From: Xenorhabdus ehlersii
Lineage (GTDB): Bacteria > Pseudomonadota > Gammaproteobacteria > Enterobacterales > Enterobacteriaceae
Assembly: GCF_003610465.1 (NCBI RefSeq)
Contig: NZ_RAQI01000003.1
Coordinates: 434,001-498,000 of the forward strand
Length of the DNA: 64,000 bases
Reading direction: 5' to 3'
Below are positions 19,999-32,188 of this stretch, piece by piece. The notes under the pieces were generated by a model. It was not told the origin of the DNA. It saw nothing but the letters and a program-made list of their open reading frames with translations, and made no database searches. The position numbers and the translations under genes were made by a program. The first letter of the stretch is position 1. Each line of letters starts with the position of its first letter.

Positions 19999-22386
19999 AT
20001 GAAATTCAGTGAACTCTGGTTACGCGAGTGGGCAAACCCAGCCATTAATAGTGAAGCATTGTCTGATCAAATCACCATGGCTGGTTTGGAAGTTGATGGT
20101 GTCGAAAAAGTGGCAGGTCAATTCCACGGTGTATTTGTTGGTGAAGTTGTTGAATGTGGACAGCATCCAAATGCAGATAAGTTACGTGTCACAAAAGTTA
20201 ATGTCGGCGGCGAACGCCTGTTGGATATTGTCTGTGGTGCACCTAATTGCCGTCAAGGGCTACGTGTCGCTGTTGCTACAGTCGGTGCTGTGCTGCCAGG
20301 TGATTTCAAAATTAAGCCAGCGAAATTGCGTGGTGAGCCGTCAGAAGGCATGCTGTGTTCATTTGCTGAACTAGGTATTGCTGACGATCAGGATGGCATT
20401 ATTGAACTGCCAGCAGATGCTCCGATTGGTGTTGATCTGCGTGATTACATGAAATTGGACGATAATGCGATTGAAATCAGTATTACACCAAACCGTGCTG
20501 ATTGCCTGAGCATCATGGGGGTTGCCCGTGACGTTGCGGTTATCAATAAATTGTCCATGACAGAGCCGAAAATCGAAGCGGTTAAACCAACTACAGATGC
20601 AACATTCCCTATTCGTGTTGATGCTCCTGAAGCTTGTCCGCGCTATTTGGGGCGTGTGATCAAGAATGTGAACGTCAAGGCAATCACCCCATTGTGGATG
20701 CGCGAAAAACTGCGTCGTGGTGGTGTTCGTTCCATTGATCCGGTTGTTGATATTACCAACTATGTTTTGCTCGAATTGGGTCAACCATTACACGCATTCG
20801 ATTTGGAACGTTTGAATGGTTCAATTATTGTTCGTTTGGCTGAGCAAGGTGAAAAACTCACTCTGCTAGATGGTAATGAAGCCGAACTTTCTGCTGAAAC
20901 ACTCATTATTTCTGATGAAAAACAACCGGTTGCCATGGCAGGGATTTTCGGCGGGGAATATTCTGGTGTTAATGCAGAAACGCAGCATATCATGCTAGAA
21001 TGTGCATTCTTTGCACCACTGGCAATTACTGGTCGTGCTCGCCGTTATGGTTTGCACACCGATGCTTCTCACCGTTTTGAACGTGGTGTTGATCCACATC
21101 TTCAGCATAAAGCGATGGAATATGCCACTCAATTGTTGATCGACATTTGTGGGGGAGAAGCAGGCGAACTCGTTGATGTTACCAGCGAATCTCACTTACC
21201 AAAACCAGCAACGATTACGCTTAATCGCAATAAACTGGATCGCTTGATTGGTCATCATATTGCTGATGAACAAGTAACAGATATCCTGATGCGTTTAGGT
21301 TGTCAGGTCACTGTCCAGAATGATAGCTGGCAAGCTGTTGCGCCTAGCTGGCGTTTTGATATGCAAATCGAGGAAGATCTTGTTGAAGAGGTCGCCCGTA
21401 TTTACGGTTATAACAACATCCCTGACGTACCTGTGCGTGCAGATCTGATTATGACTTCACATCGTGAAGCTGATTTGCCACTGAAACGGGTTAAAACCAT
21501 GTTGGTGGACAGAGGTTATCAAGAAGCGATTACTTACAGCTTCGTTGATCCTAAGGTTCAGAAATATCTTCACCCGCAGGAAGAAGCGTTAATTTTGCCT
21601 AATCCAATTTCGGCGGATATGTCTGCAATGCGTTTGTCCTTGTTGACAGGATTATTGACTACTGTCGCCTATAACCAGAACCGTCAGCAAAACCGTGTCC
21701 GTTTATTCGAAACAGGGTTGCGTTTTGTGCCGGATGAAAATGCGGAGCATGGAATTCGTCAGGAATTAATGCTTGGTGGCGTTATTGCAGGAAACCGTTT
21801 CGAAGAGCATTGGTCGATTGAAAAACAAGCAGTTGATTTCTTTGATTTGAAGGGTGATTTAGAATCTGTTTTAGAACTGACAGGTAAACTGTCTAACATT
21901 TCCTTTAAAGCAGAAGAACATCCTGCTTTACATCCTGGACAAAGCGCTGGGATTTATCTGGAAAATAATTACATTGGTTATATCGGTGTTGTTCATCCAG
22001 AACTGGAGCGTAAACTTGACTTAAACGGCCGTACCGTGGTATTCGAGTTATTATGGACTGGTCTGGTAGACCGCGCGATCCCTGAGATGAAGGAAGTTTC
22101 TCGCTTCCCATCTAACCGCCGCGATATCGCCATCGTTGTGCCTGCAAACGTAGCCGCAGAAGATGTTCTGGCTGAATGTAAGAAAGTTGGCGTAAATCAT
22201 ATAGTTGGCATAAACTTATTTGACGTGTATTGTGGTAAAGGTGTCGCGGAAGGCTACAAGAGCCTTGCTATTAGCTTAATCTTGCAGGATACCATGCGTA
22301 CACTGGAAGAAGAAGAAATTGCTGCGACCGTCAACAAATGCGTTGCTGCACTAGAACAGCGATTCCAAGCATCCTTGAGGGACTGA
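19999..22386 (+). CDS. pheT: Phenylalanyl-tRNA synthetase beta subunit
   Basis: 795 residues, as in E. coli. Domain order: N-terminal B1 with EMAP-like tRNA-binding fold ([21 protein letters not shown]), B3/B4 editing domain ([36 protein letters not shown]), B5, the catalytically inactive class II-like core, and a C-terminal ferredoxin-like anticodon-binding domain ([16 protein letters not shown]). It edits Tyr-tRNA-Phe and completes the PheRS tetramer. It lies 14 bases after pheS and four bases before ihfA, so the three genes are co-transcribed. Confidence 0.98.
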   Translation: MKFSELWLREWANPAINSEALSDQITMAGLEVDGVEKVAGQFHGVFVGEVVECGQHPNADKLRVTKVNVGGERLLDIVCGAPNCRQGLRVAVATVGAVLPGDFKIKPAKLRGEPSEGMLCSFAELGIADDQDGIIELPADAPIGVDLRDYMKLDDNAIEISITPNRADCLSIMGVARDVAVINKLSMTEPKIEAVKPTTDATFPIRVDAPEACPRYLGRVIKNVNVKAITPLWMREKLRRGGVRSIDPVVDITNYVLLELGQPLHAFDLERLNGSIIVRLAEQGEKLTLLDGNEAELSAETLIISDEKQPVAMAGIFGGEYSGVNAETQHIMLECAFFAPLAITGRARRYGLHTDASHRFERGVDPHLQHKAMEYATQLLIDICGGEAGELVDVTSESHLPKPATITLNRNKLDRLIGHHIADEQVTDILMRLGCQVTVQNDSWQAVAPSWRFDMQIEEDLVEEVARIYGYNNIPDVPVRADLIMTSHREADLPLKRVKTMLVDRGYQEAITYSFVDPKVQKYLHPQEEALILPNPISADMSAMRLSLLTGLLTTVAYNQNRQQNRVRLFETGLRFVPDENAEHGIRQELMLGGVIAGNRFEEHWSIEKQAVDFFDLKGDLESVLELTGKLSNISFKAEEHPALHPGQSAGIYLENNYIGYIGVVHPELERKLDLNGRTVVFELLWTGLVDRAIPEMKEVSRFPSNRRDIAIVVPANVAAEDVLAECKKVGVNHIVGINLFDVYCGKGVAEGYKSLAISLILQDTMRTLEEEEIAATVNKCVAALEQRFQASLRD

Positions 22387-22390
22387 ACTT

Positions 22391-22687
22391 ATGGCGCTTA
22401 CTAAAGCTGAAATGTCAGAAAATCTGTTTGAGAAACTGGATATTAGCAAGCGTGACGCTAAAGATCTGGTAGAAATGTTCTTTGAAGAAGTTCGTCGTTC
22501 TTTGGAGAATGGGGAGCAAGTGAAATTATCTGGATTTGGCAACTTTGATTTGCGAGATAAAAATCAACGTCCAGGCCGTAATCCAAAAACAGGTGAAGAT
22601 ATTCCGATTACGGCTCGCCGTGTTGTCACTTTTCGCCCTGGTCAAAAATTGAAAAACAGAGTGGAAAAAGCGTTACCCAAAGAATAA
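22391..22687 (+). CDS. ihfA: Integration host factor alpha subunit
   Basis: 98 residues: [33 protein letters not shown] and the DNA-bending arm [22 protein letters not shown] with the intercalating Pro in the PKTG region. It forms a heterodimer with IhfB and bends DNA sharply at specific sites. It follows pheT after four bases, the conserved enteric arrangement. A terminator follows at 22694. Confidence 0.98.
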   Translation: MALTKAEMSENLFEKLDISKRDAKDLVEMFFEEVRRSLENGEQVKLSGFGNFDLRDKNQRPGRNPKTGEDIPITARRVVTFRPGQKLKNRVEKALPKE

Positions 22688-22693
22688 ATACAT

Positions 22694-22722
22694 AAAAAGG
22701 CCGCATCTTGCGGTCTTTTTCT
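22694..22722 (+). terminator. Rho-independent terminator after ihfA
   Basis: An AAAAAGGCCGCA arm pairs with TGCGGTCTTTTT (one G-T pair) around a short TCT loop, and continues in T-rich sequence. It is placed 7 bases after the ihfA stop. Confidence 0.85.
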
Positions 22723-22770
22723 TATCTTCTCTTTCCATTGCACTCAATGGAAAGAGCGCTTATTTTCTAA

Positions 22771-23790
22771 ATGGCCTCACACATGCGTTCTGTTTATGAG
22801 TTGATTACCTATCAGAGAAAACGTAACCATCGAGTGATGGCGGCTTTGTCTGTTTTATTCGTTATTCTGTTTATTTTGTCATTATGTGCCGGTGAAATCT
22901 GGTTTTGGCCTGATCAATGGTTATCGGAGCCTGCCCAGTTGTTTATTTGGCAGTTGAGATTGCCCAGGGCGATTGCCGTTATGGTGGTTGGTGCGAGCTT
23001 AGCCCTGTCAGGAGCAATTATGCAGGCTCTGTTCGAAAACCCGTTGGCGGAGCCTGGATTACTTGGGATCAGTAATGGTGCTGGTGTTGTAGTGGTATGT
23101 TTAATACTTATCTTTCATGGCATTGCGCCATTGTGGTTATTAAGTATTGGAGCGGTATTTGGGGCATTTTTCATGACCGCTATTTTGCTGGGGTTTTCCA
23201 GAAAACATCAAGTGACCAATACCCGCCTGTTATTGATTGGCGTTGCTTTCGGGGTGATCTTTGGCGCCTTGATGACATGGATGGTCTATTTCAGTACCAG
23301 TTTAGATCTCCGGCAATTGATGTATTGGATGATGGGAAGTTTCAGTGGCGTTGATTGGCGTCAAAAATGGCTGATTGTTGCATTGCTTCCCGCCATCTTA
23401 TGGTTAAGCAGCAAAGGTAACATTTTGAATTACCTTTCTCTTGGGGAGTTACAGGCTCGGCAACTGGGTGTGTCTCACCATAAATGGCGTAATGTATTTG
23501 TATCGGTAATCGGGTTATTAGTTGGTTTGAGTGTTGCCCTTGCGGGAGCAATCAGTTTTATCGGTTTGGTTATTCCCCATATCTTGAGATTGATTGGTTT
23601 GACTGATCATAAGGCATTACTTCCGGCCAGTGCATTGGCGGGAGGCAGTGGTTTACTGCTGGCAGATTTAGTTTCCCGTCTGTCATTATCTCACGCAGAA
23701 GTGCCGATAGGCGTTGTCACCGTAACTTTAGGCTCCCCCATTTTTATATGCCTGTTAATGCAAGATAAGGAGATGAGGGGAACAACATGA
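22771..23790 (+). CDS. btuC: Vitamin B12 ABC importer, permease BtuC
   Basis: 339 residues, FecCD family with about ten membrane helices. It shares long blocks with E. coli Btu[69 protein letters not shown], and [27 protein letters not shown]. It forms the BtuC2D2 complex that imports cobalamin delivered by BtuF. The N-terminus is about 13 residues longer than in E. coli; a start at M5 is possible. It overlaps btuD by four bases (ATGA). The btuE gene found between btuC and btuD in E. coli is absent. Confidence 0.95.
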   Translation: MASHMRSVYELITYQRKRNHRVMAALSVLFVILFILSLCAGEIWFWPDQWLSEPAQLFIWQLRLPRAIAVMVVGASLALSGAIMQALFENPLAEPGLLGISNGAGVVVVCLILIFHGIAPLWLLSIGAVFGAFFMTAILLGFSRKHQVTNTRLLLIGVAFGVIFGALMTWMVYFSTSLDLRQLMYWMMGSFSGVDWRQKWLIVALLPAILWLSSKGNILNYLSLGELQARQLGVSHHKWRNVFVSVIGLLVGLSVALAGAISFIGLVIPHILRLIGLTDHKALLPASALAGGSGLLLADLVSRLSLSHAEVPIGVVTVTLGSPIFICLLMQDKEMRGTT

Positions 23791-24554
23791 TCGGTCAGCC
23801 GATTTTGGAGCTGGATAATGTTACTGTTAACAACAGATTGAGTTCATTGTCTGGGGCTGTTGCAGCAGGAAAACAAATTCATCTGGTAGGACTAAATGGC
23901 TCAGGAAAGAGCACACTACTTTCAGTGATCGCAGGAGTTTTATCCTATAGCGGCACTATTTGTTTGCATGGCCGAAACTTGCAGGATTACCGCCAACATG
24001 AGTTGGCAAAGCACCGGGCCTGGTTCTCTCAATCTTCTTCTGTTCCTATCATGCCGGTTTTTCAGTATTTAGATATGTTCCGCCCTGAATGTGCACCCCT
24101 GGCACAAAGTGAACATGTGTTGTATGAACTTTGCCAGCAAATGAAACTCCTGCCATTGCTTTCTTCATCGATTGGTCAACTTTCCGGCGGGGAGTGGCAG
24201 CGTGTCAGATTGGCGGGCACGTTTTTTCAGATATGGCCGGATCTGAATCCTGATGGGAGTTTACTCTTACTTGATGAGCCGACAAATAATCTTGATATCA
24301 CTCAACAAGCCATTTTAGATAAGTTAACAAAAAGATTTTGTGCATTGGGGGGAACGGTATTATTGAGTAGCCATGATCTTAATCACACATATGAACAAGC
24401 GACAGAAGTATGGCTGCTCTCGCATGGAAAATTGTTAGCATCAGGCATACCACAGAATGTAATGACAGAACGAAATTTATCAGAAATTTTTGAGGTAAAT
24501 ATTGGACATATCAGAAATGCCAGCTATAAATTATGGAGGGTCAGCCACGTGTAA
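23787..24554 (+). CDS. btuD: Vitamin B12 ABC importer, ATPase BtuD
   Basis: 255 residues. Walker A is GLNGSGKST, signature [12 protein letters not shown], Walker [13 protein letters not shown] and the switch His is in [10 protein letters not shown]. It powers BtuC and overlaps it by four bases, indicating translational coupling. In E. coli nlpC follows btuD; here the arn operon intervenes. Confidence 0.95.
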   Translation: MIGQPILELDNVTVNNRLSSLSGAVAAGKQIHLVGLNGSGKSTLLSVIAGVLSYSGTICLHGRNLQDYRQHELAKHRAWFSQSSSVPIMPVFQYLDMFRPECAPLAQSEHVLYELCQQMKLLPLLSSSIGQLSGGEWQRVRLAGTFFQIWPDLNPDGSLLLLDEPTNNLDITQQAILDKLTKRFCALGGTVLLSSHDLNHTYEQATEVWLLSHGKLLASGIPQNVMTERNLSEIFEVNIGHIRNASYKLWRVSHV

Positions 24555-24583
24555 TTCCTGTAAGTGAAGTCCACCATAATCAT

Positions 24584-24600
24584 TGTTTGCTATCTGTTTT
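24584..24600 (+). promoter_or_regulatory. PhoP-box-like direct repeat upstream of the arn operon
   Basis: TGTTTG-ctatc-TGTTTT resembles the PhoP box (T/G)GTTTA-N5-(T/G)GTTTA, with one mismatch in each half. It lies 127 bases before arnB in the only long non-coding gap of the arn region. In Photorhabdus and other enterics this operon (pbgPE/pmrHFIJKLM) is PhoPQ-controlled. The site assignment is inferred from the match alone; the -10 could not be fixed. Confidence 0.5.
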
Positions 24601-24710
24601 TGGTGCTTGGTTGACCACAATTTGTTTTTCGTTGATGTTTCGTTAAAAAATCATCATCTAGAATCGATTAATTATAAAACAATTTGGGATAGACAAGGCA
24701 CAAGGCGGTT

Positions 24711-25856
24711 ATGGATAGTTTTTTGCCATTTTCTCGTCCTGCAATTGGCAGCGAAGAGATAGAAGCGATAGAGAAAGTTTTACACTCAGGTTGGATTACT
24801 ACAGGGCCACAAAACCATCAGTTAGAGCAAGATTTTTCTCTCATGTTTGGATGCAAACATGCTATTGCTCTATGTTCCGCGACTGCGGGAATGCATTTGG
24901 CTTTGTTGGCTCTAGGCATAGGCCCAGGTGATGAAGTCATTACTCCTTCCCAAACTTGGGTTTCTACTATCAATATGATTTGTTTGTTGGGTGCTGAGCC
25001 TGTCATGGTGGATGTTGACCGTGATACATTGATGGTCAGCGCAGAAACAATCAAAAAAGCGATCACTCCCAAAACCAAAGCAATTATTCCCGTCCATTAT
25101 GCAGGAGCGCCTTGTGACCTTGACGCTCTGCGCGCTATAGCTCAAAAAGCTAAAATTCCCCTGATTGAAGATGCAGCCCATGCTGTCGGCACCCGTTATA
25201 AAAATGAATGGGTCGGAGAGCAGGGTACTGCAATCTTTTCTTTTCACGCGATTAAAAACATGACCTGCGCCGAAGGTGGCATGTTCGTTACAGATGATGA
25301 TGAACTTGCCCAACGGATCCGTTGTTTAAAATTTCATGGCTTAGCGGTGGATGCTTTTGATAGACAAATTCAGGGCAGGAAACCTCAAGCGGAAGTAATT
25401 GAGCCGGGTTTTAAATACAACCTATCGGATATTCATGCGGCGATGGCAGTTGTGCAACTAGGCAAACTGGCATCGATGAATGCACGTCGTCGGCAATTGG
25501 TGGCTCGCTATTCTGCTGCTCTTATTAATTCACCGTTGCAAATGCTGAGAGCTCCCGAATATGCGCATTTGCATTCCCATCATCTTTTCATGGTACGAGT
25601 TGACAAAAGTATCTGTGGTATTGACCGCGATACTTTTATGGCTCGACTAAAGAATAGAAATATTGGCACGGGTTTACATTTCAGAGCCGCGCATACACAA
25701 AAATATTATCGTGAGCGTTATCCACAACTCTCCCTGCCTGTATCTGAGTGGAATTCGTCAACACTTTGTTCATTACCTCTTTTTCCAGATATGAGCAATG
25801 ACGATGTAGATCGTGTCGTGAATGTGATAACTGAAATTCTTTCGGAGCATAAGTAA
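24711..25856 (+). CDS. arnB: UDP-4-amino-4-deoxy-L-arabinose aminotransferase
   Basis: 381 residues, DegT/DnrJ/EryC1 family of PLP enzymes. The PLP lysine lies in [15 protein letters not shown], and the cofactor-phosphate region is [28 protein letters not shown]. ArnB transaminates UDP-L-Ara4O to UDP-L-Ara4N in the cytoplasm using glutamate. It is the first gene of arnBCADTEF, the pathway that modifies lipid A phosphates and gives resistance to polymyxin and host antimicrobial peptides. The stop is followed directly by the GTG start of arnC. Confidence 0.96.
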   Translation: MDSFLPFSRPAIGSEEIEAIEKVLHSGWITTGPQNHQLEQDFSLMFGCKHAIALCSATAGMHLALLALGIGPGDEVITPSQTWVSTINMICLLGAEPVMVDVDRDTLMVSAETIKKAITPKTKAIIPVHYAGAPCDLDALRAIAQKAKIPLIEDAAHAVGTRYKNEWVGEQGTAIFSFHAIKNMTCAEGGMFVTDDDELAQRIRCLKFHGLAVDAFDRQIQGRKPQAEVIEPGFKYNLSDIHAAMAVVQLGKLASMNARRRQLVARYSAALINSPLQMLRAPEYAHLHSHHLFMVRVDKSICGIDRDTFMARLKNRNIGTGLHFRAAHTQKYYRERYPQLSLPVSEWNSSTLCSLPLFPDMSNDDVDRVVNVITEILSEHK

Positions 25857-26834
25857 GTGACATTTGAGAAGATCAAAAAAGTTTCAGTCGTTATTCCTGT
25901 TTACAACGAGGAAGAAAGTTTACCCCAGTTACTGGAAAGAACTCTTACAGCGTGCCAAAAATTAAAACAGAAATACGAATTAATCTTGGTCGATGATGGC
26001 AGCTATGATAGTTCTGCCGAGATCTTAACTCAGGCGGCTGAATCTCCAGAAAATCATGTGATTGCGATTTTGCTTAACCGTAATTACGGGCAACATTCAG
26101 CAATTATGGCCGGTTTCCATCAAGCTGACGGTGATCTGGTTATTACACTTGATGCTGATTTGCAAAATCCGCCAGAAGAAATTCCTCGTTTAGTTAAAAC
26201 GGCGGAAGAGGGATATGACGTTGTGGGTACACGTCGTATCCATCGGCAGGATTCTTGGTTCCGTAAAATCGCTTCTAAAATAATCAATGCAATGATAACC
26301 AAGGCGACGGGGCGTTCAATGGGGGATTATGGTTGCATGTTGCGCGCCTATCGACGTCACATTATACACGCGATGCTTCAATGTCATGAACGCAGTACAT
26401 TTATTCCCATCCTTGCCAATACCTTTGCACGCAGAACAATAGAAATTGACGTAGCCCATGCAGAGCGTGAGTTTGGGGATTCTAAGTACAGTTTTATGAA
26501 ACTGATCAATTTGATGTATGACCTTCTGACGTGCTTAACAACTGCACCATTGCGGTTACTAAGTGTCGCGGGAAGTATCATTGCCATAACAGGTTTCTTG
26601 TTGGCGGTGTTATTGATTGTTCTACGCCTTATATTTGGCTCAATGTGGGCTGCTGAAGGGGTGTTTACCCTGTTTGCTATTCTTTTCATGTTCATTGGAG
26701 CACAGTTCGTTGCCATGGGACTATTGGGTGAATACATTGGTCGAATATATAACGATGTTCGTGCTCGCCCGCGCTATTTTATTCAAAAAGTGGTCGGAGT
26801 TAAGAAGACTAACGACAATCAGGAAGAAAGCTAA
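25857..26834 (+). CDS. arnC: Undecaprenyl-phosphate Ara4FN transferase
   Basis: 325 residues from a GTG start directly after the arnB stop. It is a GT2 glycosyltransferase: [19 protein letters not shown], the nucleotide site [10 protein letters not shown] and [15 protein letters not shown] as the metal-binding segment. Two C-terminal membrane helices follow (about 235-260 and 270-295), as in E. coli ArnC. It transfers formyl-Ara4N from UDP to undecaprenyl phosphate. It overlaps arnA by one base. Confidence 0.96.
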   Translation: MTFEKIKKVSVVIPVYNEEESLPQLLERTLTACQKLKQKYELILVDDGSYDSSAEILTQAAESPENHVIAILLNRNYGQHSAIMAGFHQADGDLVITLDADLQNPPEEIPRLVKTAEEGYDVVGTRRIHRQDSWFRKIASKIINAMITKATGRSMGDYGCMLRAYRRHIIHAMLQCHERSTFIPILANTFARRTIEIDVAHAEREFGDSKYSFMKLINLMYDLLTCLTTAPLRLLSVAGSIIAITGFLLAVLLIVLRLIFGSMWAAEGVFTLFAILFMFIGAQFVAMGLLGEYIGRIYNDVRARPRYFIQKVVGVKKTNDNQEES

Positions 26835-28819
26835 TGAAAGCAGTTATTTTTGCCTATCACGATATTGGTTGTGTCGGACTTAATGCATTAGTCAAAGCTG
26901 GTTTTGAAGTTCAGGCTGTATTCACTCACACTGATGATCCAAATGAAAATCACTTTTTCTCTTCTGTTGCACGTATCGGCGCTGATTTGGGTTTACCCGT
27001 GTTTGCGCCAGAAAATGTGAATCACCCGCTTTGGGTTGAACGCATTCGTGAGATGAAACCAGATGTTATTTTCTCTTTTTACTATCGCAACATGCTTGGC
27101 CAAGAAATTCTGTCACTGGCTGAAAAAGGCTCATTTAACCTTCATGGCTCCTTGTTGCCGAAATATCGTGGCCGTGCTCCAGTTAACTGGGCAGTACTCC
27201 ATGGAGAAACCGAAACCGGTGTAACATTACATAAAATGCTGGAGAAGCCGGATGCGGGAGATATTATCGCGCAACAGGTTGTACAGATTGATGAAAATGA
27301 TACTTCGCTGATAATACATGGAAAAATACGCGAAGCGACAGTTGAATTATTGGATCGCATTCTGCCTCAAATAAAATCAGGTCATTATCCATCAATTCCA
27401 CAGGATGAAAGCCAGGCAACTTATTTTGGCCGCCGCACCGCTGAAGATGGTGAAATAGTATGGAATAAGTCTGCCAAAGAGATTAATAACTTAGTTAGGG
27501 CAGTGACAGAACCATACCCAGGGGCATTTACTTTTCTCGGTGAACGTAAGATTACGATTTGGCGTTCACGGCCACTTAATCAGTCCCACGGAAAACGCCC
27601 GGGAATCGTACTCTCGACTGATCCATTTGTGATTGCTTGTGGTGATGGTGCGCTGGAAATTATTAGCGGCCAAGGGGAGTCAGGGCTTTATGTTCAAGGT
27701 AATCGATTAGCTCTTGAGATGGGCATTGTCGCAGGGGTTCATGTTGGTCCTAAAGCAACAGCCCAAGTCAGTCGTCGTAAGCGTGTTCTTATTTTGGGCG
27801 TCAATGGATTCATTGGTAACCATCTGACTGAACGATTGTTGAGTGATGGCAATTATGACATTTACGGGATGGATATTGGTTCTTCTGCGATTGAACGATT
27901 TATTGGTAATCCTCGCTTTCACTTTATTGAAGGTGATATCAGCATTCATACTGAATGGATTGAATATCACATCAAAAAATGTGATGTCATTCTGCCATTG
28001 GTGGCAATTGCAACTCCGATTGAATATACCCGTAATCCTTTGCGAGTCTTTGAACTGGATTTTGAAGAGAACCTTAAAATTGTTCGTTATTGTGTTAAAT
28101 ACAATAAACGGATTATTTTCCCATCAACATCCGAAGTTTATGGTATGTGTGATGATAAAGAATTTGATGAAGATACTTCGCGTCTGATTGTTGGACCTAT
28201 TAATAAACAGCGTTGGATCTATTCAGTTTCAAAACAATTACTTGATCGAGTTATTTGGGCATATGGTACACAAGAGGGCTTGAAATTTACCTTATTTCGT
28301 CCATTTAACTGGATGGGGCCAAGGCTGGATAACCTAAATTCAGCGCGTATTGGTAGTTCAAGGGCCATTACCCAATTGATTTTGAACCTGGTGGAAGGTT
28401 CTCCAATTAAACTGGTGGATGGAGGAGAGCAAAAACGTTGTTTTACGGATATCCATGATGGTATTGAAGCATTGTTCAGGATCATCGAAAACCGGGATGG
28501 GCTATGCGATAGCCAAATAATCAACATCGGTAATCCAACAAATGAAGCGAGCATTCGCCAACTGGCCGAAATGTTATTAGATAGCTTTGAGCAACATGAG
28601 TTGCGAGGGCACTTTCCCCCATTTGCTGGATTCAAGAAGATCGAAAGCAGCAGTTATTATGGGCAAGGCTATCAGGATGTTGCACACCGTAAACCCAGTA
28701 TTAAAAATGCAGAGTGTCTGTTAGGTTGGAAACCCACTATTGATATGAAGCAAACCATTGATGAAACATTGGATTTCTTTCTGCGTGGAGCAGTTGAAGA
28801 ATCTAAAGGGAAAAACTAA
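26834..28819 (+). CDS. arnA: Bifunctional UDP-Ara4N formyltransferase / UDP-glucuronate decarboxylase
   Basis: 661 residues, fusing two enzymes as in E. coli. The N-terminal formyltransferase (about 1-305) has [25 protein letters not shown], containing the formate-site His, and DAGDII. The C-terminal SDR decarboxylase (about 315-661) has the NAD fold [14 protein letters not shown] and the active-site segment [10 protein letters not shown] with [10 protein letters not shown]. It makes UDP-Ara4O from UDP-glucuronate, and later N-formylates UDP-Ara4N. It lies within the tightly packed arn operon. Confidence 0.97.
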   Translation: MKAVIFAYHDIGCVGLNALVKAGFEVQAVFTHTDDPNENHFFSSVARIGADLGLPVFAPENVNHPLWVERIREMKPDVIFSFYYRNMLGQEILSLAEKGSFNLHGSLLPKYRGRAPVNWAVLHGETETGVTLHKMLEKPDAGDIIAQQVVQIDENDTSLIIHGKIREATVELLDRILPQIKSGHYPSIPQDESQATYFGRRTAEDGEIVWNKSAKEINNLVRAVTEPYPGAFTFLGERKITIWRSRPLNQSHGKRPGIVLSTDPFVIACGDGALEIISGQGESGLYVQGNRLALEMGIVAGVHVGPKATAQVSRRKRVLILGVNGFIGNHLTERLLSDGNYDIYGMDIGSSAIERFIGNPRFHFIEGDISIHTEWIEYHIKKCDVILPLVAIATPIEYTRNPLRVFELDFEENLKIVRYCVKYNKRIIFPSTSEVYGMCDDKEFDEDTSRLIVGPINKQRWIYSVSKQLLDRVIWAYGTQEGLKFTLFRPFNWMGPRLDNLNSARIGSSRAITQLILNLVEGSPIKLVDGGEQKRCFTDIHDGIEALFRIIENRDGLCDSQIINIGNPTNEASIRQLAEMLLDSFEQHELRGHFPPFAGFKKIESSSYYGQGYQDVAHRKPSIKNAECLLGWKPTIDMKQTIDETLDFFLRGAVEESKGKN

Positions 28820-28860
28820 AAAGCTAATTGGAAAACGAGGAAGAGAGTGGGAATAACGTA

Positions 28861-29754
28861 ATGAAAAAAGTTGGTTTGAGAATTGATGTGGACACTTATC
28901 AAGGCACTAAGGAAGGTGTACCACGGTTGCTTGAAGTTTTACACAAGCACCATATTCAAGCCAGCTTTTTTTTCAGTGTTGGTCCGGACAATATGGGGCG
29001 TCATTTATGGCGCCTGTTGCGTCCGAAGTTTCTCTGGAAGATGCTGAGATCAAATGCGGTGTCTCTTTATGGCCTGGATATTTTATTGGCTGGTACAGCC
29101 TGGCCGGGAAAAAAAATCGCAAAAGATTTAGGGCATTTGATGAAGCAAACAATGGATGCAGGCCATGAAGTGGGTTTACATGCATGGGATCATCAAGGTT
29201 GGCAGGCAAAAGTAGGGTGTTGGTCGGAGAAGGAATTAACAGAACAAGTGAAGTTAGGTGTTGATGCTTTGGAAAAGGCAACAGGAAAAGCCGTTACATG
29301 CTCAGCCGTTGCGGGTTGGCGAGCTGATGAGCGTGTGCTGGCGGTTAAACAACATTTTGGTTTTGATTACAACAGTGATTGCCGCGGAACACATCCATTC
29401 AGGCCACTCTTGCCCGATGGACAAGTGGGAACTGTACAAATTCCTGTCACATTACCTACCTATGATGAAGTTGTTGGAACACAAGTCAGCGATGCAGATT
29501 TTAATCACTTTATCCTTGAAGCGATTAAAAATGATCATGGGGTTTCTGTTTATACGATCCATACCGAAGTCGAAGGTATGGCGAAATCTTCACAATTTGA
29601 GACATTGCTGGACATGCTTCATCAACAAGATATTCAGTTCTGTAAATTAAGCCATTTTTTACCAGAAAATAGGGATACGCTCCCTGTTGGGAAAATTGTT
29701 CGTTCGGATTTTCCTGGTCGTGAAGGCTGGTTAGGTTGCCAACAAGAGGTATAA
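28861..29754 (+). CDS. arnD: 4-deoxy-4-formamido-L-arabinose-phosphoundecaprenol deformylase
   Basis: 297 residues, NodB-type deacetylase. The start at 28861 ([20 protein letters not shown]) matches the E. coli N-terminus; the in-frame start at 28828 adds eleven non-conserved residues. Catalytic and metal segments are [22 protein letters not shown] and GWRADERVL. It removes the formyl group from undecaprenyl-P-Ara4FN at the inner membrane before flipping. It lies 41 bases after arnA and just before arnT. Confidence 0.95.
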   Translation: MKKVGLRIDVDTYQGTKEGVPRLLEVLHKHHIQASFFFSVGPDNMGRHLWRLLRPKFLWKMLRSNAVSLYGLDILLAGTAWPGKKIAKDLGHLMKQTMDAGHEVGLHAWDHQGWQAKVGCWSEKELTEQVKLGVDALEKATGKAVTCSAVAGWRADERVLAVKQHFGFDYNSDCRGTHPFRPLLPDGQVGTVQIPVTLPTYDEVVGTQVSDADFNHFILEAIKNDHGVSVYTIHTEVEGMAKSSQFETLLDMLHQQDIQFCKLSHFLPENRDTLPVGKIVRSDFPGREGWLGCQQEV

Positions 29755-29759
29755 CACAG

Positions 29760-31421
29760 ATGTTGAACACCCGAACGAGTAAAGCAGGAGCCGTTCTGAT
29801 GGCTCTTTTTTTTGTTCTTACTTACTTATTGCCTCTGGATAGTCGTTTATTATGGCAGCCGGATGAAACTCGGTATGCTGAAATTAGCCGGGAAATGCTG
29901 CAACGTGGGGATTGGATCGTACCTTACTTCTTGGACATTCGCTATTTTGAAAAACCAGTAGCAGGATATTGGATCAACAACATTAGCCAGTGGATTTTTG
30001 GTGACAATAATTTTGCTGTCCGTTTTGGTTCCGTGCTTAGTATCCTAATCAGCGTACTTCTTCTTTATCGTTTAGCAATGATGATGTGGCAATGCCGCCA
30101 GACTGCTTTCGTTTCCAGCCTGATCTACATTTCCATGTTTATTGTTTTTTCCATTGGAACCTACAGTGTCCTTGATCCTATGTTTTCTTTATGGATTACA
30201 GCGGGGATCGTGAGCTGTTATTGGGCGCTTAAGGCGGTGGCGATCCGAGAACGAATTTTGGCATGGTCTGTTCTGGGGCTGACCTGTGGGATGGCTTTTA
30301 TGACAAAAGGATTTCTGGCATTGGCGTTACCCGTGATTGCCATGCTACCCATTACGATATACCAGAAACGCTTTTGGGAAATGGTTCGTTTTGGGCCTCT
30401 TGCCGTGATTTTTGCTATTTTGATCAGCCTACCGTGGGTGATTGCAATTGCTACGCGTGAGCCGGATTACTGGCATTATTTCTTTTGGGTAGAGCATATA
30501 CAGCGTTTTGCTTCTGAGAAAGCTCAGCATATTGCACCTATTTGGTATTATTTACCCATATTGATCTTAGGCGTGATCCCGTGGTTAGGATTACTACCAG
30601 GTGCTTTAATCAAAAGCTGGAAAGAGAAAAAAAGTCACCCAGAAATGTTTTTCTTGTTTTGCTGGTTTGTTGTTCCATTTGTATTTTTCAGCATCGCAAA
30701 AGGAAAACTGCCAACTTACGTTTTACCCTTTATCGGCCCCTTAGCAATGATGATGGCAAAGTATGGTGTTGATTGTGTCAAAAATGGCAACATGAACGTA
30801 TTGAAAATAAACGGATTGGTGAATGTCTTCATTGGATTGCTTGCCATTTTGGTACTTTTTATTCTGGAAACCTTAAAAGATCCCCCACTTTATCAACCCG
30901 ACGAATGGCTAAAATGGATTGTGGGAATTATTTCCTTTGGGGTTTGGGGTGGGATTGGTTATTTTTGTTTTATTCGCGAGGGTAAATATTGGCTATGGGC
31001 TGCCACTTGTTCAATTATGCTCAACTTATCTATAGGTAGTGCTTTGCCCGATAAGACGATAAATTCGAAACTTCCCCAGCATTTCATTCAGCAAAACGAA
31101 AAAGAGTTGGCTGACAGTAAATATATCTTGTCTCAATCTGTTGGAGTGGGGGCAGCGATTGCGTGGGAATTGAAACGCAGTGATATTTATCTGTTTGATC
31201 GTCCTGGGGAGTTAGAATATGGCCTTGCTTACCCTGATAGCCAATATCGATATATCACGGAGCAAGAATTTCCTGCGTGGCTAGCGAAAGCACGTAAAAA
31301 AGGTCAAGTCGCTATTGTTTTTCTATTACCCTCAGAAGGTGAATTGTCTGAATTACCGGAACCGGATTTTGTGCGTCGTAATCATAGATTCGTGCTTATG
31401 ATTTATAAGAAACAGCCATGA
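29760..31421 (+). CDS. arnT: Undecaprenyl phosphate-alpha-Ara4N transferase (lipid A Ara4N transferase)
   Basis: 553 residues from the ATG at 29760, chosen over TTG 29736 because AAGAGG lies ten bases before it. It is a GT-C/PMT family integral membrane protein with about twelve helices. The key N-terminal periplasmic loop LLWQPDETRYAEISREMLQRGDWIVP is intact, followed by YFEKPVAGYWINNISQW, and EPDYWHYFFWVEHIQRF lies further on. It transfers Ara4N from undecaprenyl phosphate to lipid A on the periplasmic face, lowering negative charge. It overlaps arnE by four bases. Confidence 0.95.
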   Translation: MLNTRTSKAGAVLMALFFVLTYLLPLDSRLLWQPDETRYAEISREMLQRGDWIVPYFLDIRYFEKPVAGYWINNISQWIFGDNNFAVRFGSVLSILISVLLLYRLAMMMWQCRQTAFVSSLIYISMFIVFSIGTYSVLDPMFSLWITAGIVSCYWALKAVAIRERILAWSVLGLTCGMAFMTKGFLALALPVIAMLPITIYQKRFWEMVRFGPLAVIFAILISLPWVIAIATREPDYWHYFFWVEHIQRFASEKAQHIAPIWYYLPILILGVIPWLGLLPGALIKSWKEKKSHPEMFFLFCWFVVPFVFFSIAKGKLPTYVLPFIGPLAMMMAKYGVDCVKNGNMNVLKINGLVNVFIGLLAILVLFILETLKDPPLYQPDEWLKWIVGIISFGVWGGIGYFCFIREGKYWLWAATCSIMLNLSIGSALPDKTINSKLPQHFIQQNEKELADSKYILSQSVGVGAAIAWELKRSDIYLFDRPGELEYGLAYPDSQYRYITEQEFPAWLAKARKKGQVAIVFLLPSEGELSELPEPDFVRRNHRFVLMIYKKQP

Positions 31422-31768
31422 GCAGCAATATAATATTATTGATTTTGGTTATCTTGCTTACTTGTGCGGGGCAATTATGCCAGAAGCAGGCAGTTATTTG
31501 TTGGCAGAAAAAAGATACCCCGCATAAAGTGGTATTGATGGTGATATGGCTATCCAGTGCTATTCTTCTGTTGAGTATAGGAATGATATTTTGGTTACGA
31601 TTATTGCAATTTTTTCCACTGAGCATTGCTTACCCTATGCTTAGTATAAATTTTGTCATAGTGACTTTGATTGGGCAATTTTTGTATCAGGAAAAGGTGG
31701 GGTTAAAGCACTGGATGGGGGTTTTTGCCATTATGTTCGGGATCTTATTGATGAGCTTGAGTCAATGA
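31418..31768 (+). CDS. arnE: Ara4N-phosphoundecaprenol flippase subunit ArnE
   Basis: 116 residues with four hydrophobic helices, EamA/SMR-like. Conserved parts are [14 protein letters not shown] and [28 protein letters not shown]. With ArnF it is proposed to flip undecaprenyl-P-Ara4N to the periplasmic side. It overlaps arnT and arnF by four bases each (ATGA junctions). Confidence 0.93.
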   Translation: MSSNIILLILVILLTCAGQLCQKQAVICWQKKDTPHKVVLMVIWLSSAILLLSIGMIFWLRLLQFFPLSIAYPMLSINFVIVTLIGQFLYQEKVGLKHWMGVFAIMFGILLMSLSQ

Positions 31769-32151
31769 AAGGTTATCTTTGGGGGATGGCGAGTGTCTTG
31801 TTGATCACTGTAGCACAATTGTTATTGAAGTGGGGAGTTGCTCATCTGCCGGAACTTTCGTTATCAATGCATTGGCTGGATATCAACTGGCTTTGGGCAA
31901 ATCACAATTCTTTGCTGATGATTGTGGCAGGATTGGCGGGATATATAATATCCATGTTATGTTGGTTTTTCACATTGAAATATCTGCCATTGAATAAAGC
32001 GTACCCTATTATTAGCTTGAGTTATGCCTTTGTTTATTTAATGGTGGCTTTATTACCTTGGTTTAGTGAAACTATCTCACTGTTAAAAACGTTGGGCGTT
32101 TTTTTCATCTTATTGGGCGTTTGGTTAATCAGTAGACTGGAAACAAAATAG
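31765..32151 (+). CDS. arnF: Ara4N-phosphoundecaprenol flippase subunit ArnF
   Basis: 128 residues with four predicted helices: [24 protein letters not shown], then [27 protein letters not shown]. It pairs with ArnE. Its four-base overlap with arnE and its position as the last gene match the arnBCADTEF order. Confidence 0.92.
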   Translation: MKGYLWGMASVLLITVAQLLLKWGVAHLPELSLSMHWLDINWLWANHNSLLMIVAGLAGYIISMLCWFFTLKYLPLNKAYPIISLSYAFVYLMVALLPWFSETISLLKTLGVFFILLGVWLISRLETK

Positions 32152-32188
32152 TTAAAGTTTGTCGTTTCTATGTGGTGATTGAGGAAAA

